DNA from: an uncultured Bacteroides sp.
GTDB taxonomy: Bacteria; Bacteroidota; Bacteroidia; Bacteroidales; Bacteroidaceae
Direction of reading: 5' to 3'
Length of the DNA stretch: 39,197 nucleotides
NCBI RefSeq assembly: GCF_937912035.1
Contig: NZ_CALDPF010000024.1
Span: forward strand, 1 to 39,197
In this document: in pieces, positions 16,912-25,525 of the stretch
How positions within the stretch are numbered: position 1 is the first letter of the stretch
Layout of the letters: each line of letters opens with the position of its first letter
Position numbers and translations under genes: made by a program
Notes under the pieces: model-generated
Databases searched by the model: none
What the model saw: only the letters and a program-made list of their open reading frames with translations
Told to the model about the DNA's origin: nothing

Positions 16912-18780
16912 TTATAATCCTAATTTATGAATACTCAAATTCTTAACCTCTGCCTTACCACCCTCTGTATAGAAACGAAGAGAATTATATACTTCAGTCG
17001 GGAATACAAGATTTGTCATTGCTATACGTCCACCGTCAACGAAAAGTTCTACAGAACATTTGTCTACGAAAACGTTAAGATGATATGACTTACCTTCACA
17101 CAATGAAAGTGGTGCCCATGTTCCCAAAGCGAAATCATTGATATAGTTTATAGATTCTGTCTTGCGACGGTCATGATTTTCCTTGAAATGTGGTTCGGCT
17201 TTCTCACCAAAAGCAATCAAACCGCTTTCTGTACGATCCATTATGGCGCGACCTGATTTCAGATCAAGATAGATTTTTGTCTTCTCGCCTTTGGCATTCA
17301 TTATGTCGAAACCAACTGTCTGAGCCTTACCTGGAACAATATCCATTTCCAATTCAACACCGCTGTTCAATCCATCAGTTATACTGTCTATCACAGTTTC
17401 ACCTTCTACAGAAAGACTTTCTATATTGCGTGTTGACTTGCGAAGAGCTTCAGTTTCTTTCACAACATTTGCAGCCATATATATTTCGCCGTTCTTAGTA
17501 TAAAGAGAAAGTTCTCTTGGCAATGCATTCGCTCCACGATATTGGCGTATAGGAGTTACGTTGGCATACTGCCAGTTGCTCATCCATGGAACTGCAATTA
17601 TACGGTCACCTGTATTTGAGAAACAAACTGTAGCATAGTGGTCTTTACCGAAATCAAGCCATTTAGTTACGCTCTTGTCTGTATCGCATTTGAATTCTTT
17701 TCCGTCGAAATCACCAATGAAATATTCAGTAGCGCTACCGCCAAAAGGACATCCCGGATTGATGTTTACTATCATAACCCATTTCATGTTGTCCTTATTA
17801 CCGTCAACAGGAAGCTGGATAAAATCAGGGCATTCAAACTGGTTAGGCTGTACACCGTAGCCTTCGCCAAACTGGCTGAGGTATTCCCACTGTTTAAGAT
17901 CTGTAGATGAATAGAAACGCATGTTCTTGTCTGCAGAAACTATCATATACCATTTCTGTGCAGGCTCGTACCAGAACACTTTAGGATCGCGGAAATCCTT
18001 CAGTCCGTCAAACGGTGTAAGGATAGGATTATTCTCGTATTTTGTATATGTACGTCCGTTGTCGTTGCTATATGCCATGCACTGTATCTGTCCGTGTTCG
18101 TCACTGGCAGATGTATAGAATGCTATCATGGCATCTTTGCCGTAGCCTGCGCTGTTATTCTTGTCTATAACTGTACTTCCTGAGAAGATATGTCCCAATG
18201 TATCGCGTGCGATAGCCGGGTCTAGATGTTGCCAGTGTACGAGATCTTTACTTACAGAGTGTCCCCAGTGCATATTTCCCCACTTTGAACCGTAAGGGTT
18301 GTACTGGAAATAAAGATGATATTCGCCATCCTTGTAAACAAGTCCGTTAGCATCGTTCATCCATCCGTAAAGCGGAGTGTGATGATATTCAGGACGGTAA
18401 TAATCAGTATTCGAAGTATCGAATGTATCAGCAAGAGAGATATTATCCCAGCATACCGCATTGGCAGCTACACGTCCGATAGTAACAACTGCTTCCTTTA
18501 CCCCCTGTGGTAATGCGAAAGGTACGTAATATTCTACGCTGTCAACAGCCAGACGAACGTCCATTGCCATATCTGCAGGACTTCCTGTATCAAGTTTCAC
18601 TTTACCCTCATTACAAGATTCCTGAATAGGAAGGATAAGATATTTTGAAGGATTTGTAATATGTACTATTGTTAGAGTATCACCCTGATGTTCAAAGGTA
18701 AGACCACTCTTCTGTGGCTGACATGCAGTAAAGGAAACAGCTGCCATAGCCACTGCCAGATGATTGATAATCTTTTTCAT
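16912..18780 (-). CDS. GH32 beta-fructofuranosidase lipoprotein
   Basis: A 622-residue glycoside hydrolase family 32 enzyme cleaving sucrose or beta-fructans. A lipoprotein signal ends at C20 (VSFTAC), so it is membrane-anchored. Residues about 25-120 form an N-terminal beta domain of the DUF4980 type. The five-bladed propeller carries the nucleophile D143 in WMNDANG, the transition-state stabiliser D265 in FRDP and the acid/base E316 in ECPD. The C-terminal beta-sandwich (about 460-620) has the usual FVDKCSVELFVDGG. The catalytic triad is complete. Linkage preference (levan, inulin, sucrose) cannot be read. It is the second gene of the operon, 95 nt after the outer-membrane gene. Confidence 0.93.
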   Translation of the reverse strand: MKKIINHLAVAMAAVSFTACQPQKSGLTFEHQGDTLTIVHITNPSKYLILPIQESCNEGKVKLDTGSPADMAMDVRLAVDSVEYYVPFALPQGVKEAVVTIGRVAANAVCWDNISLADTFDTSNTDYYRPEYHHTPLYGWMNDANGLVYKDGEYHLYFQYNPYGSKWGNMHWGHSVSKDLVHWQHLDPAIARDTLGHIFSGSTVIDKNNSAGYGKDAMIAFYTSASDEHGQIQCMAYSNDNGRTYTKYENNPILTPFDGLKDFRDPKVFWYEPAQKWYMIVSADKNMRFYSSTDLKQWEYLSQFGEGYGVQPNQFECPDFIQLPVDGNKDNMKWVMIVNINPGCPFGGSATEYFIGDFDGKEFKCDTDKSVTKWLDFGKDHYATVCFSNTGDRIIAVPWMSNWQYANVTPIRQYRGANALPRELSLYTKNGEIYMAANVVKETEALRKSTRNIESLSVEGETVIDSITDGLNSGVELEMDIVPGKAQTVGFDIMNAKGEKTKIYLDLKSGRAIMDRTESGLIAFGEKAEPHFKENHDRRKTESINYINDFALGTWAPLSLCEGKSYHLNVFVDKCSVELFVDGGRIAMTNLVFPTEVYNSLRFYTEGGKAEVKNLSIHKLGL

Positions 18781-18825
18781 GGTTGTATATTTTTAATTCG
18801 TTTATTTTTAGTGGATTTATTGAAA

Positions 18826-18865
18826 TTATAGAAGTTAATTCAGTTAAAAGAACTAACTTCTATAA
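18826..18865 (-). other. Intercistronic stem-loop between the outer-membrane and GH32 genes
   Basis: A 12-bp perfect stem, TTATAGAAGTTA (18826-18837) with TAACTTCTATAA (18854-18865), just after the receptor stop codon. It has no run of T after it on the minus strand. It may protect the 3' end of the receptor message or attenuate downstream genes (inference). Confidence 0.55.
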
Positions 18866-18875
18866 CTTATTTTTA

Positions 18876-21221
18876 TCAGAATTTCAAGCTTGCAGTAAAT
18901 TCTACAGTGAACGGACGGATATAGCTACCTGCCATTACATGTCCTGCATACTGTCCTGCATCTTCTTTTTCGATAAGTTCGGCACCTGCTATACTACCTT
19001 TTGCTCCTGTCTGGTTAAGGAAGTTTACTACAGTACATCCAAGAGCCAGTTTCTTGTTAACTTGCCAGTTCAAACCACCGAATGTTTCCCAACGACCGTT
19101 GAAATAATATGCATCATTGATGTTTGCATATGTCTTGCTGAAATAACGGAAGCTTGTCCAGATTTTCAGGTCTTTTGTAATCATATAACTTGGGTCGATT
19201 TCAACAATCACCTGCGGAATTTCAGCTACGATATTTCCTGTTGCATTGATTCTTCCTACATAATTGTCTGAGAATGTAACTGAAGTTTCATACTTCTTGT
19301 AAGTCGGCTTCTGATATGTGAACAGGAAGTGAAGATCAAATCCCTTGAACGGACGTGCTACAACGTCAGTTGTCCATCCCAAAGTCTTTATATCATATGT
19401 CAGAGGAGCAGCCATGATTTCAGTCTGTCCTGCATCTGTTTTGTGCTGAAGATTCAAAGTTGAGTTATTGTTTGTCTTTGAAATATATGAGAAGAGTGAT
19501 GTCAAACTCAACCATTCATTGTTGTAATATATTCCGGCACGTCCCAAAGGTACAGAAATTTTGTCAACGTTAGGCAATGTAGCCGGAGCGAAATTCTCGA
19601 TCTTAGGATGCTGTGTGATATAAGTGAAGTCACCTGTGAAACCGAACTGTTTTGTCAACTTATATGTTGCAGCTGCAGTAAGAGCATAGTTCAACCAGTC
19701 ATAGCTCATAGGAGTTGCCGCAATTTTTGTAACACCGTCAGGAGCTGTTGCACCAAGATTATAATTTGCGAAGCGTCCTACATAATTACCATTTGCATCT
19801 TTTACAGCTGCATTCTCACCACGCAATGCCTGATATTCAAGACGTGCACCGTAGTAAACATTCAGGAAATCTGTGATATCCCAGTCATGAGTAAAGTAAA
19901 GTGCCAGTTTGTTTTCATATCCGTTGTAATACTCCGAAGCATTTTTGTTCAGGTCGTAATAATAACCGTTGCCTGCGTATGTGCGGCTAGCATATGAAGC
20001 ATAATCTGTATTGTACAGTCTTACAGGATAGCTGCCGTCTGAAGGGACAGACTGATCGTACATTGTTGTACTTGAGCTGTAATCTACATCGTAATACCAT
20101 TCGTTAAGACCTAATCTCCATGTTCCATTGTTCAATTTTCTGGAAAGCTCTGTAGTAAACATGAATGAATCGATAAATCCACGGTTCAGACATGACATAC
20201 GGCTCTGTACATATTCGCCTGTATAAGGCTGCATGCTTCCGTCGGCTGCTTCGTACTGATAATTGATACCTGCTTCGTTTTTGTCAAGTGACATCGGAGT
20301 CTGATATACCAGAGAACCTGTAGAATGGTCATACTTCATCACTGTCTTCCAGTTCAAGCCGTTGTCCCATGAATAATCGTTCATCAATGTCACTACATGA
20401 CCGATATTTTCTGTAGCATCGTATAGGTTAGTCTTTTTCACTTCTCCCGTACGCATGTCACGGTACACCATTTCGTTATCCATAGGAAGATATGATGTAG
20501 TACCAAGAGCAAAATCACCGAATTCACGTACACTACCGTCGCCTACATATACGAATGGAGCAGACTGAGTGGCAAACGTATATACCGGATGACTCTTTGA
20601 GAAATTATAAAGTGCAGTAAAAGCACCTCTGTTATTATTATATTTCTTTGTGATTGCAAATTTATATATCTGTGTACGGTCCTGGAACGGAGTCGCCTTG
20701 ATATCGAATGTTCCCGGATCGAAGTCCTGATACATGCTGGCGCTGTATAACCAACCTTTACCAAGTCCGCCGTTAAGATTAAGCGAAACTTCCTGCATTC
20801 CGAAGTGATTGGTCTTATAATTTAAAGTACCGTTGAATTTATCCTGACCAAGCTGAGTAAAAGAGTTTACGGCATAACCGATGTTACCTGTAGTCACAGC
20901 TGTTTCTGAGATTTTAAGCAATCCCACATGGCTAAGGCTGGCATCAGCACGCCAAAGAGAGTTCACACTGTGAGGGTTTGTAGCATAAGTAACGGGAATA
21001 CCGTTTTCAAGAACGTTCACATCGGCCGAAGGAAGACCAATCTGGATTTCACGAGGACCGTTAGCACTTGCGGCATTAAGCATAACGTTTCTGTTTGCTT
21101 CTTCCTTTTTATTATCACCGCTTTCTTTTTTCTCCTGTGCATAAGAAGTTGCACATGCAATGGCTAGTAACAATACAGCCGAATTCATTCTCTTCAATAG
21201 TTGTTTCTTTTCTGCCTTCAT
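18876..21221 (-). CDS. TonB-dependent-receptor-like outer-membrane protein with reduced plug (fructan/sucrose uptake)
   Basis: A 781-residue protein with a signal peptide (cleavage likely after SYAQ), a charged linker (EKKESGDNKKEE), a short plug-like part (about 35-125) with IQIGLPSADVNVLENGIPV, and then a long stretch of alternating aromatic beta strands ending in VEFTASLKF, a typical outer-membrane C-terminus. It is shorter than SusC proteins (about 1000 residues) and lacks a carboxypeptidase-like N-domain and the standard plug signature. There is no SusD partner nearby. I start it at 21221: the longer frame to 21350 would run back through the promoter (21256-21263) and operator. It probably imports fructo-oligosaccharides or sucrose, judged from the operon. 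Confidence 0.78.
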   Translation of the reverse strand: MKAEKKQLLKRMNSAVLLLAIACATSYAQEKKESGDNKKEEANRNVMLNAASANGPREIQIGLPSADVNVLENGIPVTYATNPHSVNSLWRADASLSHVGLLKISETAVTTGNIGYAVNSFTQLGQDKFNGTLNYKTNHFGMQEVSLNLNGGLGKGWLYSASMYQDFDPGTFDIKATPFQDRTQIYKFAITKKYNNNRGAFTALYNFSKSHPVYTFATQSAPFVYVGDGSVREFGDFALGTTSYLPMDNEMVYRDMRTGEVKKTNLYDATENIGHVVTLMNDYSWDNGLNWKTVMKYDHSTGSLVYQTPMSLDKNEAGINYQYEAADGSMQPYTGEYVQSRMSCLNRGFIDSFMFTTELSRKLNNGTWRLGLNEWYYDVDYSSSTTMYDQSVPSDGSYPVRLYNTDYASYASRTYAGNGYYYDLNKNASEYYNGYENKLALYFTHDWDITDFLNVYYGARLEYQALRGENAAVKDANGNYVGRFANYNLGATAPDGVTKIAATPMSYDWLNYALTAAATYKLTKQFGFTGDFTYITQHPKIENFAPATLPNVDKISVPLGRAGIYYNNEWLSLTSLFSYISKTNNNSTLNLQHKTDAGQTEIMAAPLTYDIKTLGWTTDVVARPFKGFDLHFLFTYQKPTYKKYETSVTFSDNYVGRINATGNIVAEIPQVIVEIDPSYMITKDLKIWTSFRYFSKTYANINDAYYFNGRWETFGGLNWQVNKKLALGCTVVNFLNQTGAKGSIAGAELIEKEDAGQYAGHVMAGSYIRPFTVEFTASLKF

Positions 21222-21255
21222 AGCATTCTCTGTTTTTAAGTAATTTTGTTTGTTG

Positions 21256-21263
21256 CAAATGTA
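21256..21263 (-). promoter_or_regulatory. Promoter element of the fructan operon
   Basis: TACATTTG on the minus strand (21263-21256) matches TAnnTTTG, 34 nt before the start codon. No TTTG occurs at the normal 19-20 nt distance, as expected for an activator-dependent promoter. Confidence 0.6.
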
Positions 21264-21287
21264 TAAAGGTCTGTACAAAAGCCTTGT

Positions 21288-21357
21288 AACAAATGTTTCA
21301 CACCCGATAAAAAATGTTTCATGTATCATTTTTACATCAAGATGAAACATTTGTTAT
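21288..21357 (-). promoter_or_regulatory. Probable operator for the AraC domain of the hybrid regulator
   Basis: AAATGTTTCA occurs at 21291-21300 and 21312-21321, a 21-bp direct repeat. An inverted copy TGAAACATTT is at 21343-21352. The arm AACAAATGTTTCA (21288-21300) is the exact reverse complement of 21343-21355. The proximal repeat is centred about 45 bp upstream of the predicted transcript start (near 21249), a classic place for an AraC-type activator. Confidence 0.6.
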
Positions 21358-21444
21358 ACTTGTCATTTAGGAACAGAACAGCTAACATACTTATATACAG
21401 ACACATATAGAATATTAAAAAAGGGCCTTGATGTTTTAGCCAAA

Positions 21445-21500
21445 ACGAACTGTCATTTAAATTAAAACGAGCTGTCATTCGAATTTAAATGACAAGGCAT
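21445..21500. repeat. Array B: three 12-bp dyad elements at exact 22-bp spacing
   Basis: Elements start at 21445 (ACGAACTGTCAT), 21467 (ACGAGCTGTCAT) and 21489 (ATGACAAGGCAT). The first two are the reverse-strand form of the array A core. The third differs from the third element of array A by one base and continues with the same ATTTT. It lies between the dapL terminator and the fructan operon operator. Confidence 0.6.
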
Positions 21501-21539
21501 TTTTTTCAGACATATGAAATACTTATTTTTACAATAAAA

Positions 21540-21569
21540 AAGCGAAACTACATCGCTGCAGTTTCGCTT
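21540..21569 (-). terminator. Terminator of the gltB-dapL operon
   Basis: A 10-bp perfect stem AAGCGAAACT (21540-21549) / AGTTTCGCTT (21560-21569). On the minus strand it is followed by TTTTTATTG. It lies 69 nt after the dapL stop. Confidence 0.85.
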
Positions 21570-21637
21570 CTACTAAATACATATAAAACCAAAACAGATT
21601 GTAATTAATACCATAAAATTGGCAGGTCATGGTATGT

Positions 21638-22867
21638 TTATATATATTTCTCAATACGTTGCATAGCCTCTATACAGTCCTCACGTTTTCCAAATGCTGT
21701 AAGTCGAAGAAAACCTTCGCCCGAAGGACCGAAACCTACCCCCGGAGTACCCACTAAATGTGCTTTCTCCAACAGGATATCGAAGAATTTCCATGAGTCG
21801 TAACCTTTAGGAGTCTTGAGCCACAGATACGGTGAATTTACTCCTCCATAAACATTCATTCCTGATTTCATCAAACCTTCGCGCATTATATATGCATTTT
21901 CCAGATAATAGTCAATATTCGCTTTTACCTGTTCCTTACCTTCAGGAGAATATATTGCTTCAGCAGCACGCTGTGTGATATAACTTGTACCATTGAATTT
22001 TGTACACTGGCGCCTCAACCATAATTTATTGAGCTGAATTTTTGTACCGCCAGCCGCTGTAGCAACAAGTTCATCAGGGATTACAGTATAGCCACAACGC
22101 ACTCCTGTAAATCCTGCTGTTTTAGAAAAACTTCTGAATTCTATGGCACAATGTCTGGATCCTTCTATCTCATATATTGAATGCGGAACATTCTCCTCGC
22201 GTATAAATGCCTCGTATGCAGCATCGAAAAATATTATAGAATCATTTGCCAGTGCATAGTCAACCCATTTCTTCAACTCATCTTTGGTAAGTGTAGTACC
22301 AGTAGGATTATTGGGATAGCACAAATATATTATGTCTGCTCGCTCCATCGGCAATGAAGGGACAAAATTATTATCCTCATTACAAGGCATATATGTAATG
22401 TTGCTCCAACATCCGTCACTAGCCAACTCTCCTGCCCTACCAGCCATAACATTGCTGTCTATATAGACAGGATAAATAGGATCGGTAACAGCTATCTTAT
22501 TCTCACGGCTGAAAATATCACCTATATTTCCAGTATCACTCTTCGCTCCATCATTTATGAAAACTTCATGAGCTGAAAGTTTTATTCCACGTGATTCGAA
22601 ATCATTTTTTATAATTGCCTCTATCAGAAAATCATACCCTTGTTCAGGACCATATCCGTGAAATGATACAGATGAAGACAACTCATCCGCAGCACGGTGC
22701 ATAGCCTCGATACAGGCTTCAGGAAGCGGACGTGTGACATCACCTATTCCCAGTCTGATAAGGTCGATGCCCGGATTTGTCGCCTTGAAGCTGTTCACTT
22801 TCTTTGCTATGTCCGAGAAAAGATAACTGCCAGGCAGTTTCAGAAAATTATCGTTAATTTGCGCCAT
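21638..22867 (-). CDS. dapL: LL-diaminopimelate aminotransferase
   Basis: A 409-residue class I/II PLP aminotransferase that makes LL-diaminopimelate from tetrahydrodipicolinate and glutamate in one step. Signature segments are LIRLGIGDVTRPLP (37-49), HGYGPEQGY (70-78), YPNNPTG (184-190), the PLP-interacting D215 and the Schiff-base lysine K249 in SFSKTAGFTGVRCGY. The length is usual for DapL. The donor glutamate comes from the upstream gltBD in the same operon. dapF is 34 nt upstream, so LL-DAP is passed directly to the epimerase. It is the last gene before a strong terminator. Confidence 0.95.
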   Translation of the reverse strand: MAQINDNFLKLPGSYLFSDIAKKVNSFKATNPGIDLIRLGIGDVTRPLPEACIEAMHRAADELSSSVSFHGYGPEQGYDFLIEAIIKNDFESRGIKLSAHEVFINDGAKSDTGNIGDIFSRENKIAVTDPIYPVYIDSNVMAGRAGELASDGCWSNITYMPCNEDNNFVPSLPMERADIIYLCYPNNPTGTTLTKDELKKWVDYALANDSIIFFDAAYEAFIREENVPHSIYEIEGSRHCAIEFRSFSKTAGFTGVRCGYTVIPDELVATAAGGTKIQLNKLWLRRQCTKFNGTSYITQRAAEAIYSPEGKEQVKANIDYYLENAYIMREGLMKSGMNVYGGVNSPYLWLKTPKGYDSWKFFDILLEKAHLVGTPGVGFGPSGEGFLRLTAFGKREDCIEAMQRIEKYI

Positions 22868-22901
22868 TATATTTAATTTGTTAGATGTTAGTTATTGATT
22901 A

Positions 22902-23714
22902 TTAGAGGTTACTAACATTTATCTCTCCATCAAAAACTTTTACAGCAGGACCTGTCATATATACATGCCCATCTGTTTCGTTCCATTTAATCTTAAGTGT
23001 GCCACCATCCATTATCACCGATGATTCCCTGCCACACTTGCCGATATATGATGCCGCCACAGCTGTAGCACAGGCTCCTGTACCGCATGCCATGGTTATA
23101 CCAGAACCTCGTTCCCATACTCTCATACGAATGCTTCTATCCTGATAAACCTGTGCGAACTCAACATTTACACGGTTAGGGAACAACGGATGTTTCTCAA
23201 GCGCCGGTCCTACGGTATTGATGTCCACCTCTGATATATTATTTACAAATATCACCAAATGAGGATTCCCCATAGATACAGAAATCCCTTCCGTATATCC
23301 ATAACCGTCGCCTAACTGAACCTTTCCAATAACATTAGGAACGCCCATATCGACAGTTACAGCATCCACATGATTATCATTTGTCAAATGAAGTTTCAGA
23401 ATTTTTATTCCGGAAAGGGTCTCCAGTGTAACTTCAGTCTTTGCTGTCAGTCCCTCCTCATAAAGATATTTGCCTATACAACGGCTTGCATTACCGCACA
23501 TCATTGCTTCCGAGCCATCGGCATTGAATATACGCATGCTGAAATCAGCAATTTGCGACGCTCCTATAAGTACAAGTCCGTCGCTGCCTATTCCGGTGTG
23601 ATACTTACTCCACTCCACAGCCAGCTCTTCAGGGTCATCTATAGGATATTGGATAGTGTTGACATAAATATAGTCATTACCGGCACCATGCATTTTTGTA
23701 AATCTGATATTCAT
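22902..23714 (-). CDS. dapF: Diaminopimelate epimerase
   Basis: A 270-residue PLP-independent epimerase converting LL-DAP to meso-DAP for peptidoglycan and lysine. The two catalytic cysteines are C73 in MMCGNASRC and C210 in ITMACGTGACA. FTKMHGAGND at the N-terminus and FNADGSEA also match the family. It lies between asnB (96 nt upstream) and dapL (34 nt downstream), all on the minus strand. The gap before it is filled with GTTAGTTGTT-type repeats. Confidence 0.96.
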   Translation of the reverse strand: MNIRFTKMHGAGNDYIYVNTIQYPIDDPEELAVEWSKYHTGIGSDGLVLIGASQIADFSMRIFNADGSEAMMCGNASRCIGKYLYEEGLTAKTEVTLETLSGIKILKLHLTNDNHVDAVTVDMGVPNVIGKVQLGDGYGYTEGISVSMGNPHLVIFVNNISEVDINTVGPALEKHPLFPNRVNVEFAQVYQDRSIRMRVWERGSGITMACGTGACATAVAASYIGKCGRESSVIMDGGTLKIKWNETDGHVYMTGPAVKVFDGEINVSNL

Positions 23715-23719
23715 CTTTT

Positions 23720-23806
23720 TAGTTGTTAGTTGTTGGAAAAAGAGTTGTTAGTTGTCAGTTGTTGGTTGTCAGTCGTTTAAACTAAAAACTAATAACAAAC
23801 AACTAA
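23720..23806. repeat. Low-complexity GTTAGTTGTT repeats in the asnB-dapF spacer
   Basis: Short degenerate units (GTTAGTTGTT, GTTAGTTGTCAGTTG) fill 23720-23770. An opposing tract at 23780-23806 (ACTAATAACAAACAACTAA) can pair with them, so the message may fold into a long AU-rich hairpin. Shorter runs of the same unit occur at 22878-22896 and 25511-25525. Confidence 0.5.
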
Positions 23807-23810
23807 TACC

Positions 23811-25505
23811 TCAATAAGCTGATTCATGTACTCCTGCCACTGCACGTCCGCTAGGATCGTTCATTCCTTTGAACGATGCATCCCAAGCCAAAGCTTCGGC
23901 CGTAGAGCAGGCTACACTAGGGACACTAGGAACCGATCTGGCAGCCGATTCACTAGGAAAATGTTCTTCGAATATGCTGCGATAATAATATTCTTCTTTG
24001 TTCTGAGGCGGATTGATAGGGAACCGATCTGCTGCATGTGCCATCTGCTCATCTGTAACAGCCGCAGAAGTCACCGCTTTCAGAGTATCAATCCATGAAT
24101 AGCCTACACCGTCGGAGAACTGTTCCTTCTGTCGCCATGCCACTTCCTTAGGGAGAAGTGACGAGAATGCGTCACGTACTACCTTCTTCTCTATTTCCTT
24201 GCCTGGACACATCTTGACAGCCGGATTAAGACGCATAGCCACATCAAGAAACTCCTTATCAAGGAAAGGAACCCTTCCTTCCACGCCCCATGCAGAAAGC
24301 GACTTATTGGCACGCAGACAGTCATAAAGATGAAGTTTTGAAAGTTTACGTACTGTCTCTTCATGGAATGCACGTGCATCAGGTGCCTTATGGAAATACA
24401 GATAACCTCCGAAAACCTCATCAGCACCTTCACCACTTAACACCATTTTTATACCCATCGACTTGATGACTCTTGCCAGAAGATACATAGGAGTGGATGC
24501 ACGTACTGTAGTGACATCGTAAGTTTCTATATAATAAATCACATCGCGTATAGCGTCGAGACCTTCCTGGATAGTGTAATTTATTTCGTGATGTACTGTT
24601 CCGATGTATTCTGCCACGAGACGGGCCTTTTCCAGATCGGGCGCTCCCTTAAGCCCTACAGCAAATGAATGAAGCTGCGGCCACCATGCATCCTGTTTTC
24701 CATCAGTTTCCACACGTTTGTCGGCAAACAGTTTCGCTACGGCAGAAATAACAGACGAGTCAAGTCCGCCGGAAAGTAATACGCCGTATGGGACATCACT
24801 CATAAGCTGTCTCTTCACAGCATCTTCCAAAGCCAAACGTACATCACTCACCTGAGCTTTGTACGCCTCATCATCAGGCATCTCAGTATATCTGTCTTTC
24901 ACTGCTTCATATTCTGTCCAGTCACGGTTATACCATCTGTGCATCTTACCTTCACGACTCCAGTAATAATGTCCTGGCAAGAAAGGTTCATATTCATCAC
25001 ACATTCCTTCCAAAGCTTTCAATTCACTTGCACAATATACTTTACCGTCAGCATCATGTCCTATATACAGAGGTATCACTCCTATCGGATCGCGGGCTAT
25101 AAGGAACTCATCACGTTCTTCATCATAAAGTGCGAAGGCAAATATTCCACTCAGTTTCTCTATGAAATCGACTCCGTACTGACGATAAAGAGCCAGTATT
25201 ACCTCGCAGTCACTTCCTGTACTGAAATCATACTTCCCTGCAAATTCCGCACGTATATCACGATGATTGTAAATTTCACCGTTCACTGCCAGAATCTGTT
25301 TTCCGTCAGGCGAATATAATGGTTGTCCACCACTCTGAGGATCGACTATAGACAGACGCTCGTGTGCCATAATTGCCGAGCCACCGCAATATATCCCGCT
25401 CCAGTCCGGTCCACGGTGGCGTATGCGTTTCGCCATAGTGAGAGCCTTTTGTCTCAACTCAGGCGATTGCTGTTTTATATTGAAAATACATGCTATACCA
25501 CACAT
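23811..25505 (-). CDS. asnB: Asparagine synthetase B (glutamine-hydrolysing)
   Basis: A 564-residue two-domain enzyme making asparagine from aspartate, glutamine and ATP. The class II amidotransferase domain starts at C2 (MCGIACIF), with RHRGPD near 29-34 and NGEIYNH near 75-81. The synthetase domain has the ATP-pyrophosphatase loop SGGLDSS (245-251) and a conserved SGEGADE near the middle. The C-terminal tail (about 525-564) is Ser/Pro/Ala-rich and low in conservation. It lies 20 nt after gltD and is probably in the same operon. Confidence 0.95.
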   Translation of the reverse strand: MCGIACIFNIKQQSPELRQKALTMAKRIRHRGPDWSGIYCGGSAIMAHERLSIVDPQSGGQPLYSPDGKQILAVNGEIYNHRDIRAEFAGKYDFSTGSDCEVILALYRQYGVDFIEKLSGIFAFALYDEERDEFLIARDPIGVIPLYIGHDADGKVYCASELKALEGMCDEYEPFLPGHYYWSREGKMHRWYNRDWTEYEAVKDRYTEMPDDEAYKAQVSDVRLALEDAVKRQLMSDVPYGVLLSGGLDSSVISAVAKLFADKRVETDGKQDAWWPQLHSFAVGLKGAPDLEKARLVAEYIGTVHHEINYTIQEGLDAIRDVIYYIETYDVTTVRASTPMYLLARVIKSMGIKMVLSGEGADEVFGGYLYFHKAPDARAFHEETVRKLSKLHLYDCLRANKSLSAWGVEGRVPFLDKEFLDVAMRLNPAVKMCPGKEIEKKVVRDAFSSLLPKEVAWRQKEQFSDGVGYSWIDTLKAVTSAAVTDEQMAHAADRFPINPPQNKEEYYYRSIFEEHFPSESAARSVPSVPSVACSTAEALAWDASFKGMNDPSGRAVAGVHESAY

Positions 25506-25525
25506 AATTTTTAAGTTGTTAGTTG

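Noticed and set aside
21222..21350. Longer reading of the outer-membrane receptor starting at 21350
   Set aside because: The extra 43 codons run through the predicted promoter and operator repeats and put a signal peptide in mid-protein. The ATG at 21221 directly precedes a normal signal peptide.
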